From JBBQWR01 sp038210495 (lineage in GTDB: Bacteria; Planctomycetota; Planctomycetia; Pirellulales; DATAWG01): a DNA stretch of 64,000 bases. The position numbers and the translations under genes are program-made. The stretch spans positions 62,001 through 126,000 of the forward strand of contig JBBQWR010000001.1 in assembly GCA_038210495.1 (NCBI GenBank). Direction: 5' to 3'. Shown here in pieces: positions 53,459-61,293 of this stretch; positions within the stretch are counted from its first letter, which is position 1; every line of letters begins with the position of its first letter. Below the pieces are notes generated by a model. It had not been told where the DNA came from, made no database searches, and was given only the letters and a program-made list of their open reading frames with translations.

Positions 53459-53708
53459 CGATACCAGCAGCAGTAGCATCGTCGCCCTGCCGATCGCGCG
53501 GCGACGCTTGCTTTCCGCGACTGTTAATTCCCACCGTGCGACTGTCATAAATCCTCTCGTGCTAGCAGCATTTACCTGACGTTGACACCCTGATTCCCGT
53601 TGCGGTACAGTCCAGCGGCCAATAACTTCGGCGTGGAAATCGTCGCCGAGTCTTGTCGGTCGCGGGCGTATTTCAACCCTCCTTGAAATTGGAGTTTCCC
53701 AGGTGAAT

Positions 53709-54539
53709 ATGAACCGCTTCCGATCGACGTGCGTTACCGAGCAACCTTTTCCATCGGATGCGAATACATCGCTGGACACGGATTTCTTCAGCGATTTCTC
53801 GGTGGCGGGTGGGATGGCCATGACGGCCGAGTCCGATTCGACTCGATCGAATTTTAGCGGTTCCCACTACGCGCTGTTTGCTCCCTTGCATTACGAGCCT
53901 AACTATGCCTATCCACTGATCGTATGGTTGCACGGGGGCGATCAGGATGAAAACCAGCTGAAGCGCGTCATGCCGCAGATCAGCTTGCGCAACTATGTGG
54001 CCATCGCGCCCCGAGCGACGTCGGCAAGTTCGGCTACGCAGCAAAGCGCTTTCGCTTGGCGGCAAACTGAGCCGCACATCGTGGCGGCGGAGCAGCGAGT
54101 GCTCGAATGCGTGGCGGTGGCCGCGGAGAAGTTCAACGTCGCCCCGGCTCGAATCTTCTTGGCCGGTCACGATGGCGGGGGCACGATGGCGTTTCGGATC
54201 GCGATGCGCAATCCGCGGATCTTCGCGGGAGTGCTATCCTGCGGCGGTCCTTTTCCGTCCGGCAACGCGCCGCTGGCGCAGTTGCACGCGATTCGCCGGC
54301 TCAGCGTGCTTGTCGGTTGCAGTCGGGAGTCCGAGCGCTATCCGACGCAGATGGTGTGCGACGATCTGCGGCTGCTGCATTCGGCCGGCATGTCGATCAT
54401 GCTCCGGGAATATCCGGGCGCCGACGATCTGGCGCCGCACATGCTTGCCGATATGGACCGGTGGCTGATGGAGCAGATCAACTCCAGCGGAGTCGGCGCC
54501 GCCGAGTCGCGCGCCACATCTTCACCGTCCGGCGCCTAG
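53709..54539 (+). CDS. alpha/beta hydrolase-like protein with Asp at the nucleophile position
   Basis: The product is 276 aa from the ATG at 53709 (an in-frame GTG lies two codons earlier). After a 45-residue leader the fold resembles phospholipase/carboxylesterase or dienelactone-hydrolase-like enzymes: PLIVWLHGGDQDENQL (oxyanion HG), AIAPRA, and the nucleophile elbow AGHDGGGTMAF. The elbow residue is Asp155 (codon GAT 54171-54173) instead of the usual Ser of G-x-S-x-G. A His is available in DDLAPHMLADMDRWL near residue 246. It is either a pseudoenzyme or uses an Asp nucleophile as haloalkane dehalogenases and epoxide hydrolases do. The native substrate is unknown. Confidence 0.8.
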   Translation: MNRFRSTCVTEQPFPSDANTSLDTDFFSDFSVAGGMAMTAESDSTRSNFSGSHYALFAPLHYEPNYAYPLIVWLHGGDQDENQLKRVMPQISLRNYVAIAPRATSASSATQQSAFAWRQTEPHIVAAEQRVLECVAVAAEKFNVAPARIFLAGHDGGGTMAFRIAMRNPRIFAGVLSCGGPFPSGNAPLAQLHAIRRLSVLVGCSRESERYPTQMVCDDLRLLHSAGMSIMLREYPGADDLAPHMLADMDRWLMEQINSSGVGAAESRATSSPSGA

Positions 54540-54567
54540 GAGTCGGCCCAACATCCGAACTGGTTCG

Positions 54568-54630
54568 CCTAGCCGCATCGCGCTTTCGTGGCGCGAAAGA
54601 GCGCGTCGCGAGCGACGCGGCTAAAGGGGG
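54568..54630. repeat. palindromic repeat at a convergent junction
   Basis: tagccgcatcgcgctttcgt and gcgcgtcgcgagcgacgcgg, ending in ctaaag, form imperfect arms of the gcgtcgcgagcgacgc family, between the plus-strand hydrolase and the minus-strand pseudopilin gene. It probably marks the two transcript ends. Confidence 0.6.
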
Positions 54631-54639
54631 AACCGACCA

Positions 54640-55629
54640 TTAGTAAAGGCTCGGATCGATCGACAAGCCGTCCTTGCGATTGGCCAGACGGCGGTGGGTC
54701 TCCGGATCGATCGAGTAGCTGATCGCGTGGACCGAGCCATCGCAGAAGAGGAAAAAGCACGCATTGGGATGCACCGAGCCGAAATGCAGCGTGTCGGTCA
54801 CGCCCGCCACGTCTTGTTGAGGCGTGATGTTGAAAGTGGCGTCGCGATAATCGTCGTTGTCCCAGCCCTGGTACATCGACTCGTTGTCCGCCGGATCGCT
54901 CCCGGTCGCGTAGTTGTCGGGATTCAGATATTTTTCGCCGGCGTAGTAAGTGTTGCTGATTCCGTCCGGGATTGAGGCGGCCCGAATTTGGCTGCGGATG
55001 AAGGAAATTCCCGTGATGTCCGACGAGTCGGTCCAAGCGAAGCTGGAATCTCCCTCGCTGAACGACCCGGGGCCAGCATTGACTTCGTCGCGGCTCGTGT
55101 CTCCTTGATTAGCGGCGTAATCCGTGCGGGCGACCGCCGGAGGGTTGTTGGCGTTGATGTATCCGCCGACCGTGTTGGGATATGGGATCGGACGCCTGCG
55201 GCCGGGACAGTTAAAGACGCTGATGCCCGTTTGTACCATCGCGCAAAGCGCGACCCTTTTATCCGCATCCGTCTTCCCGGCGCCCATATCGTGAAGTCCC
55301 TTTTGATCCATATAGGGCAAAATGTTGTACAACCAACCACCGGGCTGCCTTCGCCCGGCGCCACGGTCGGGATCGCCGACCCAGCCCCAGCCCCAGCCAC
55401 CGGTCGGGAACCAGCCGACTTCTTCTTCATGCGTTAAACTCCCCCGGCCGATTTGGTAGAGATTGTTCGAGCATTGGGTCCGCAACGCCGATTGCCGGGC
55501 CGATTGAACCGCCGGCAACAGCAGCGAGACCAGAATGCCGATGATCGTCATCACGACCAAGAGTTCGACGAGCGTAAAGCCCGCCCGGGGTATGTTTTGC
55601 GTGGGCGACAAAGTTAATTGGGGCGCCAT
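54640..55629 (-). CDS. DUF1559 pseudopilin-like protein
   Basis: The product is 329 aa. The type IV pilin-like N-terminus is complete: PRAGFTLVELLVVMTIIGILVSLLLPAVQSAR, with prepilin peptidase cleavage after the Gly before FTLVE. The DUF1559 region follows: CSNNLYQIGRGSLTHEEEVGWFPTGGW, SIPDGISNTYYAGEKYL and the C-terminal FGSVHPNACFFLFCDGSVHAI, which is the H-x9-DG motif (His...CDGS). Such proteins are numerous in planctomycetes and are thought to be exported by type II/IV pilus-like machinery. It is a single gene flanked by spacers; its partner is unknown. Confidence 0.92.
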   Translation of the reverse strand: MAPQLTLSPTQNIPRAGFTLVELLVVMTIIGILVSLLLPAVQSARQSALRTQCSNNLYQIGRGSLTHEEEVGWFPTGGWGWGWVGDPDRGAGRRQPGGWLYNILPYMDQKGLHDMGAGKTDADKRVALCAMVQTGISVFNCPGRRRPIPYPNTVGGYINANNPPAVARTDYAANQGDTSRDEVNAGPGSFSEGDSSFAWTDSSDITGISFIRSQIRAASIPDGISNTYYAGEKYLNPDNYATGSDPADNESMYQGWDNDDYRDATFNITPQQDVAGVTDTLHFGSVHPNACFFLFCDGSVHAISYSIDPETHRRLANRKDGLSIDPSLY

Positions 55630-55898
55630 AAATCAAGGCCTCAAGTGCGCCAAGCGATGTGTGGCGGCCAACGCAGAAATTTGCCTGCGGGAAGCCAAAC
55701 TAAGCGCTGACGATTGAAAACGAAGGGTCCGCTGAAGTGACTGTCAACAACCGGTCGATGGCCGAAGGAGTTCTAGCGCCATCAACAGCCGGCTATCCGC
55801 AATCTTAAGGAAATCGCGAGCGACTTGCAAATAAATCGTGGCAGGCGATGGCGGTCGATCGTTCGCTAGTTTGCAGCGGAACGGCAATACGCGGTCCA

Positions 55899-55927
55899 GG
55901 ACAGGGAGCTTACGCTCCCCGCTCGCC
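55899..55927. repeat. GGACAGGGGGC family palindrome, copy 3
   Basis: ggacagggagcttacgctcc and then ccgctcgcc lies 4 nt beyond the stop codon of the diadenylate-cyclase-like gene. It differs from copies 1 and 2 by compensating changes (g to a and c to t) that keep the stem. Confidence 0.85.
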
Positions 55928-55931
55928 AAAG

Positions 55932-56861
55932 TCACTCCGACGGTGGGGGCTCGTACTCGAAGTCTTTCCACTTCATGGGCCGACGGAAAGGCTCGATCCG
56001 CAAAATCACTTCGCCGTTTTGAAAGATGCGGACCGTGCCGTTCGATTCGCTGACGGCGACCGCCACGGATTTGGTCGCCTTGGTGATCGAAGCGGCGGCC
56101 CAGTGACGGGCGCCCAAACCTTTGGAAAGCGTGATATTGTTCGCCGGCGCGTCGATGTAGCGGCAAGCCGCCTCAACCGTGCCATCCGGCGCGACGATGA
56201 ACGCCCCATCCATTTGGGCGACTTCCTTGATCCCCTCGCGGACGCGCGGGTCTCCCAAATTGCGCTCTTTGCGGCCGTAGCCCTTCACGGGGTCGAATCC
56301 AGTCGGATGGCTGCAGGTGACCACGCGCCGCGTATCGCCGATGACGAACAGCGTGCCGACGGGCTTGCCCTCCCGGCCTTCGCGGCCGATTTCAACGGCT
56401 AGGTCGACCACTGTCTTCAGCGTGTCCAGCGGCACGTGGGTTTCAAGCTGACGCAGGTCGCGTCCGGTAAGTCGCTCGAGCCGCTCGGACAGATTGATGA
56501 CGCTGATCGAATCGATCGTCCCCGCCTCGAACCCGCTGTACATGGCCACGACGCGGGCGCCCGGATGCAGCATGTCGTCCGCGACGGCCTCCAGCAGGGC
56601 TTGTGTCAGCTTCTCATAGACCGGGCTGTCGGCCATGTTCAGCGTGACGGTCGAGAGGCCGGCCTCGGCGGCGCCGTCCATCTGCTCGGCCAGGTCGGCG
56701 GCGATCAGCACTTTGCCCTCACCGACTAAGAGCTTAAGCTCCTCCCAGTTCGTCGGTCCTTCCAGCAGCACCAGCAGCGCGTCGGCCGCGACCAATCCGG
56801 CCAACCGGCCGGCCAGATCGATGATTTTCTGAAATTGATCGGTGAGACGCTGCTGTTTCAT
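55932..56861 (-). CDS. diadenylate-cyclase (DisA_N) domain protein
   Basis: The product is 309 aa from the ATG at 56861; 56 earlier in-frame codons lack coding character. The C-terminal roughly 140 residues are a DAC/DisA_N domain that makes c-di-AMP from two ATP: DGAFIVAPDGTVEAACRYIDAP (DGA 218-220) and LSKGLGARHWAAASITKATKSVAVAVSESNGTVRIF (RH at 252-253). The usual RHR is RHW here. The N-terminal 160 residues are an alpha/beta domain (QKIIDLAGRLAGLVAADALLVLLEG) with no DNA-binding HhH as in DisA and no membrane helices as in CdaA. The architecture resembles archaeal DacZ-type enzymes. A second-messenger role in osmotic or potassium control is inferred. Confidence 0.85.
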   Translation of the reverse strand: MKQQRLTDQFQKIIDLAGRLAGLVAADALLVLLEGPTNWEELKLLVGEGKVLIAADLAEQMDGAAEAGLSTVTLNMADSPVYEKLTQALLEAVADDMLHPGARVVAMYSGFEAGTIDSISVINLSERLERLTGRDLRQLETHVPLDTLKTVVDLAVEIGREGREGKPVGTLFVIGDTRRVVTCSHPTGFDPVKGYGRKERNLGDPRVREGIKEVAQMDGAFIVAPDGTVEAACRYIDAPANNITLSKGLGARHWAAASITKATKSVAVAVSESNGTVRIFQNGEVILRIEPFRRPMKWKDFEYEPPPSE

Positions 56862-57169
56862 CGTGTTTCGGTTCCCGCTAGCGATGATCGGGACGGTGGC
56901 CGGCGCGCCCGTGATGAAGTTGGTGGCTGCTAACATTCGAGTGGCCCGAGAGGTACTGACGGTCTCGACAAAATGTCCCTCAGTTTCTTGATCGACTCGC
57001 CGACAGGGTCGGCTGCGAAAAAAGTCCACTGGTGGGCAAATTCGCCGAGAAATCTCGCGCTCCGGCGAGTGGCCGTGGGCATCGTAAGGGGTTTTGCGCC
57101 CCTCGGCAAGCGCAAGCCCGGGGACTCGGGGAAATGCCTAATGATGTATGACTAAGGTCGAATCAATGT

Positions 57170-57305
57170 CGAATGACAAAGAAGCTCGAATGACGAAAGT
57201 TCGAGGAAAAGTTGGCCGTCCGCATCGGCGCAAAATTAAACCCCATCATTAGTCATTTGAGCATTCGTCATTGAGTACACATTGGGTATTTCGGCAATAG
57301 TCATT
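57170..57305. repeat. degenerate attcgtcatt/agtcatt repeats before the SNF2 gene end
   Basis: Scattered copies of gaatgac, attcgtcatt and tagtcatt, as at 36521-36619, lie between the DAC gene leader and the SNF2 gene stop. No gene is visible between 56862 and 57309. Confidence 0.6.
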
Positions 57306-57309
57306 ATTT

Positions 57310-60048
57310 TCATTTTCCCGGCTGCGTCTGCTGGGCGCTGCCGAGCGCCAGTAGCTTGGCCAGCGTCGCGGCCAAATTATCCAAAGCCGCTTGATCCGGC
57401 AGCGTGAAGGTCAGCCGCGGTTTCCCTGCTCCGTCTCGATCGACGCAGGACCCCAGCCCGGCCCTTACGCTGGCGACCATCGGCTCGGGCGCGGCGGCGG
57501 AATCGGCCGGCGAAATAAGTTCGCCTAGGAGCTTAAACGCCGCGCCCAGCAGTTCGCCGCCCGCCGCGGCCACCCGATCCCGCCGCGACGGGTCATCCGT
57601 TTGCAGCCCCTGCTCGGTTTCCTCCCGCGCAGTCTCGTCGAGCGGCGCTTGGGCCGGCGCCCCTAGGAGCACTTCCAGTCGGCCCTTTAGCTCATCCATC
57701 CCGCTCGATAGATCGACCTCATCGACGTTGGATTCGGAGTCGAGAGCGGCCAGGGCCAAATCTTTCTTGGCGGCGAGCGTGCGGAGTAAATTTTCCTCGA
57801 GCGTCCCTTCGGTCACGAGTACGAACACCTGCACCGGTTGCTTTTGACCCATGCGATGAGCTCGGGCGATCCGCTGCTCGAGCACGGCCGGGTTCCAAGG
57901 CAGATCGACATTGATGACCGTATTGGCCGCCTGAAGGTTCAGTCCCGTCGAGCCGGCGTTGGTGGTCAGAAACAGCCGGCAATCGTCGGACGTTTGAAAC
58001 GCATGCACCAATTCGGCCCGCTGTTTCTGCGGCACGCTGCCGTCGAGTCGCACGAAGCCGAGCTTGCGCTTTTTCAGGAGCGGCTCGATCAGGTCGAGCA
58101 TCGTCGTCCACTCGGAGAATACGATGACTTTGCGCCCTTGCTCCTCGAACAGTCGGCCGATCAGCTCGTCGAGATACTCCAGCTTCGTCGAGTGTCCGGG
58201 CGGGTCCTTGGTGACGAGAAACGTGCTGTCGGCGGCCATCCGGCACATCAGCAGGGCACATTGCAACCGCAGTAGATCCATTTCGGAGATAAACTTTTTG
58301 CGGACGATCGTCGCGACGGTTTGCATGTGCGTGTCGTGCAGGGCCAGTTGCTCGTCGGTGGGCGTGATTCGCACGATCTCGGTTGTTCGCGGCGGCAGTT
58401 CCAGGGCGACGCTGTCGCGGGTCCGGCGCAGCAAGATCGGTTTGAGCATCTCGCGAAGCTGGCTCAGATTTTTGTAGCCGAGCACTTTGCCCTTTTCGTC
58501 GACCACACGATGCTGGTTGAAAAAGCGGAAGCCGGGTCCCAGGCGGCGATCGTCGACGAACTGTACGACGCTGTACAATTCGTCCAGTCGGTTTTCCAGC
58601 GGCGTGCCCGAGAGCACTAGCGCGAACCGAGACCGCAAGCTCTTGATCGTCGCCGAGGTTTTCGATTGCCAGTTCTTGATCCGCTGGCCCTCGTCGAGAA
58701 CGATCAGGTCCCAGGCGATGCGCTCGATCGCCAAAATATCGCGGAGCACCTGTTCGTAGTTGCAGACGGTGTAGAAACAGGCGTTGTCGTATTGGCCGAG
58801 TCGCTCAGCCGTCCGGCCGCCGATCAATTGCACGTCGCGATCGCAGAACCGCTGGATCTCGCTCCGCCACTGCGATTTGAGCGAAGCGGGACAGACGACG
58901 AGCACTTTGCCGACTTCCGCCTCGCGGGCGAGAAACTCGGCCGTGCCGACGGCCTGAATTGTTTTGCCAAGACCCATATCGTCGGCCAGCACCGCCCGTC
59001 CCGCTCCGGCCGCGAATGCGACGCCGTCCATTTGATAGGGCAGCAGCGGAATTTTGAGCAGTGTCTTACGGAGCGGATGATTGAACGGGTCGCGACGAAT
59101 CGCGGCGGCCGTCTCGCGCATATGGGCCTGATAGAGCCGTTGCTGAATGAATTCCTCAGCGTCGGGAAAAACCGCCACGTCGTGGCCAAGTTGTTGCAGC
59201 TTGCCCAGGCACTTCACCAAGGCGTGCACGTCGTCAATCGCCCGATCGCGAAAGGGTGAGACAAGTTTGGCCACGGCGTCGTCGAGTTTGCGCGGGCACT
59301 GCAAGCGGAGCGAAACTTGAGTGTCGTAGCGCAGATGAACCGCCAGTCGCTTTGGCTGGTACGGCTGCTTCAAAATGGCCGGCGTAAAACGCCGCCGCAC
59401 TTTGCCGAGCACCTTGAGTATGTGCTTACAGGCGCCGAGCGTATTGGTGCGAAAATCCGGGCACGAGCAAAACGACTCGCCCCGCTCCAAGCCTCGCAGC
59501 GCGACTCGATAGGTTTTGCCGCTCGTGCGACTAGTGACCATGTAATCGGTCCAAGGTCGATCTGCGTCGGTGGCGTCGATTTTCATGGGCTCCGATTTGG
59601 CCCGTTCGGCGCGGTCGCCTAGCGCTTGGCGAATGAGTTGATCCTCGCCGAGGCTCTCGGCCGGCGTTCGCGGCTTGGGTGGGGCGGCCAATCCCAATCG
59701 CAGCTTGTCCTCCAAAATCAGGGAGAACGCCGCTCCGACATGCTCGCAGGCCCCGGAGCAGTGCGTGCAGTTCCAGTGCAACCGCTGTTGGGCTTCGGCC
59801 ATCAACGTAATCGTGACGACTGGAGTTCCCGACGCATCGGACGAACCCGGGAAACGCAACCGGAACAAATCGTCGCCGAGATAGACGTGGTCGGCGACCT
59901 TGAAATCCCAGCGGTTGGCGCTGCGCTGGATGAGAGGCTTGCCATTGGCGCCCAGCACTTTGACCGCGTCGAGAAACGTCAACCGCGACAACTTGTCCTT
60001 GAGCGTCAGCTTCGCACTGGGCCGGGCCTTCCTGACCTTCGCTTCCAT
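57310..60048 (-). CDS. SNF2-family helicase with SWIM-type zinc finger
   Basis: The product is 912 aa. It is a DNA-dependent ATPase of the SNF2/RapA-like group. The N-terminal region has two zinc motifs: Cys94, Cys97, Cys101 and His103 (CTHCSGACEH), and a canonical SWIM finger Cys194, Cys196, Cys207 and His209 (CSCPDFRTNTLGACKH). The ATPase core has DDMGLGKT (356-363) and motif II DEGQ (452-455), then SGTPLENRLDELY. The helicase C half has VIVFSEWTTMLD, LTTNAGSTGLNLQAANTVINVDLPWNPAVLEQRIARAHRMGQKQPV. The last roughly 130 residues are non-catalytic. AGGAGC lies upstream of the ATG. A DNA-repair or transcription-recycling role is inferred. Confidence 0.93.
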   Translation of the reverse strand: MEAKVRKARPSAKLTLKDKLSRLTFLDAVKVLGANGKPLIQRSANRWDFKVADHVYLGDDLFRLRFPGSSDASGTPVVTITLMAEAQQRLHWNCTHCSGACEHVGAAFSLILEDKLRLGLAAPPKPRTPAESLGEDQLIRQALGDRAERAKSEPMKIDATDADRPWTDYMVTSRTSGKTYRVALRGLERGESFCSCPDFRTNTLGACKHILKVLGKVRRRFTPAILKQPYQPKRLAVHLRYDTQVSLRLQCPRKLDDAVAKLVSPFRDRAIDDVHALVKCLGKLQQLGHDVAVFPDAEEFIQQRLYQAHMRETAAAIRRDPFNHPLRKTLLKIPLLPYQMDGVAFAAGAGRAVLADDMGLGKTIQAVGTAEFLAREAEVGKVLVVCPASLKSQWRSEIQRFCDRDVQLIGGRTAERLGQYDNACFYTVCNYEQVLRDILAIERIAWDLIVLDEGQRIKNWQSKTSATIKSLRSRFALVLSGTPLENRLDELYSVVQFVDDRRLGPGFRFFNQHRVVDEKGKVLGYKNLSQLREMLKPILLRRTRDSVALELPPRTTEIVRITPTDEQLALHDTHMQTVATIVRKKFISEMDLLRLQCALLMCRMAADSTFLVTKDPPGHSTKLEYLDELIGRLFEEQGRKVIVFSEWTTMLDLIEPLLKKRKLGFVRLDGSVPQKQRAELVHAFQTSDDCRLFLTTNAGSTGLNLQAANTVINVDLPWNPAVLEQRIARAHRMGQKQPVQVFVLVTEGTLEENLLRTLAAKKDLALAALDSESNVDEVDLSSGMDELKGRLEVLLGAPAQAPLDETAREETEQGLQTDDPSRRDRVAAAGGELLGAAFKLLGELISPADSAAAPEPMVASVRAGLGSCVDRDGAGKPRLTFTLPDQAALDNLAATLAKLLALGSAQQTQPGK

Positions 60049-60182
60049 GTCGTTATCGCTCCTGCAATAAAACCAGCGAACAGAAACCGGAGTTCGATCG
60101 CATCAAAGTACACCTTGCGATCGAAATTGCCAATCGTGTTTGAACGGATCGGCGAAACAACGGATAAGAGCTGCGAAATCCG

Positions 60183-60380
60183 TCATCGTCGCTCATTGGC
60201 TTTCCGCCCTGCGCGCTGCAATTCTTCGGCAAGATCTGCCAATTGCTGAAGCTTGTCGAGGCGTTGTTCGACGGTCAATTTCAGATTCTCTCGCATCAGC
60301 GTCAGGTCGACGTCGCGCTGATACGCCTCGATTACGGGATCGGGCGCGAAGTCGACCGGTTTTGATCGCGGCGGATGCAT
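60183..60380 (-). CDS. small conserved hypothetical protein
   Basis: The product is 65 aa: DPVIEAYQRDVDLTLMRENLKLTVEQRLDKLQQLADLAEELQRA. This amphipathic helical pattern (D-P-x-I-E-x-Y-x-x-D-V-D-x-T-L-x-R-E-N-L-x-L-T-x-x-x-R) is one I recognise from small hypothetical proteins in many bacteria. They often sit near nucleotidyltransferase-like genes, but none is adjacent here. The ATG at 60380 has a weak GAG upstream. The function is unknown. The motif conservation is the only evidence that it is real. Confidence 0.65.
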   Translation of the reverse strand: MHPPRSKPVDFAPDPVIEAYQRDVDLTLMRENLKLTVEQRLDKLQQLADLAEELQRAGRKANERR

Positions 60381-60420
60381 TCGATAGGTCTCAATGTTGC
60401 CAGCGGTCTTAATCGCCTGG

Positions 60421-60463
60421 GAGACGGGGACAGTCCCCGGCGGTTTTGTGAGCAGTTCTTAAT
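60421..60463. repeat. ggggac/gtcccc repeat
   Basis: gggagacggggacagtccccggcggttttgtgagcagttctt contains the palindrome ggggacagtcccc, related to the copy at 24185-24201. It lies between the small 65-aa gene and the divergent 60544 gene. Confidence 0.6.
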
Positions 60464-60543
60464 GTGAGTATACCATCGCTGCCAAACACGCCATCGAGCC
60501 CGCGGTTTGACATTCGTCGAGCCAGCCACTATACATCGCTCTC

Positions 60544-61293
60544 ATGAAGCCCATCGTGCAAATTTCGCTCGACCTGATTTCGATTCCCGAGGCGCTCGCG
60601 ACCGCCGAGATGGCGATTCGCGCCGGGGTCGATTGGCTCGAGGCGGGCACTCCATTGATCATTGCCGAGGGGATGAACGGCGTGCGAGCGCTGCGCGAGC
60701 GTTTTCCCGATGTGCCCATCGTCGCCGACCTGAAGACGATGGACGGCGGTTATCTCGAGGCCGAGATGATGGCCCGGGCGGGGGCCACGCATGTGGTCGT
60801 CATGGCTCGGGCTCACGAAGAGACGCTGCGATGCGTGGTCAAAGCAGGTCGCGATCTGGGCATCGCCGTGATGGGCGATAATCTTGCTTGTCCGAAGATG
60901 GTCGACGCCGCGCTGTGGTTGGAAGAGCTTGGCTGCGACTTTGTGATTCATCACATCGGCTACGATGAGCGGCGTGGCATCGCGGCGCGCGGCCAGCGAA
61001 TGCCCAGTCCCCTGGATCAATTGCGAGAGATCGTCGCCGCGGTGAACGTGCCCGTGCAGGCCGTTGGTGGGCTGACGCTGGAGCAAGCGATTCGAACGCC
61101 GGCGTACGGGGCGCCGCTGGTGGTTCTTGGAGCCCCGCTCACGATCGACGCCGAGGTTTTCAAAACGGCCGACGGCAATTTGGAAGCGTCGCTACGAATG
61201 ATTTGCGAGCAGGTCCATGCGTTCGGCGACGTGCCGATTGGGCGGAAAGTCGGGAGACGGAAGTCGGGAGTCGGGAGTACGGAAGAAACATGA
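60544..61293 (+). CDS. HPS/KGPDC-like decarboxylase or aldolase (OMPDC suprafamily)
   Basis: The product is 249 aa, a TIM barrel of the orotidine-5'-phosphate decarboxylase suprafamily. Asp10 (ISLDL), Glu33 (WLEAGTPLI) and the signature Asp62-x-Lys64-x2-Asp67 (VADLKTMDGG) are the metal- and substrate-binding residues of 3-hexulose-6-phosphate synthase and 3-keto-L-gulonate-6-phosphate decarboxylase. The absence of OMPDC-specific features argues against PyrF. The last 17 residues (KVGRRKSGVGSTEET) are translated tandem repeat. The stop overlaps the downstream dehydrogenase start (ATGA). Substrate (formaldehyde fixation or a sugar acid) is not decided. Confidence 0.85.
   Translation: MKPIVQISLDLISIPEALATAEMAIRAGVDWLEAGTPLIIAEGMNGVRALRERFPDVPIVADLKTMDGGYLEAEMMARAGATHVVVMARAHEETLRCVVKAGRDLGIAVMGDNLACPKMVDAALWLEELGCDFVIHHIGYDERRGIAARGQRMPSPLDQLREIVAAVNVPVQAVGGLTLEQAIRTPAYGAPLVVLGAPLTIDAEVFKTADGNLEASLRMICEQVHAFGDVPIGRKVGRRKSGVGSTEET
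61245..61282. repeat. gggagtcgggagt repeat inside a gene 3' end
   Basis: aagtcgggagacggaagtcg and the following ggagtcgggagtacgg occupy the last codons of the HPS-like gene and the ribosome-binding region of the next. Same family as 9018-9050. Confidence 0.75.
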
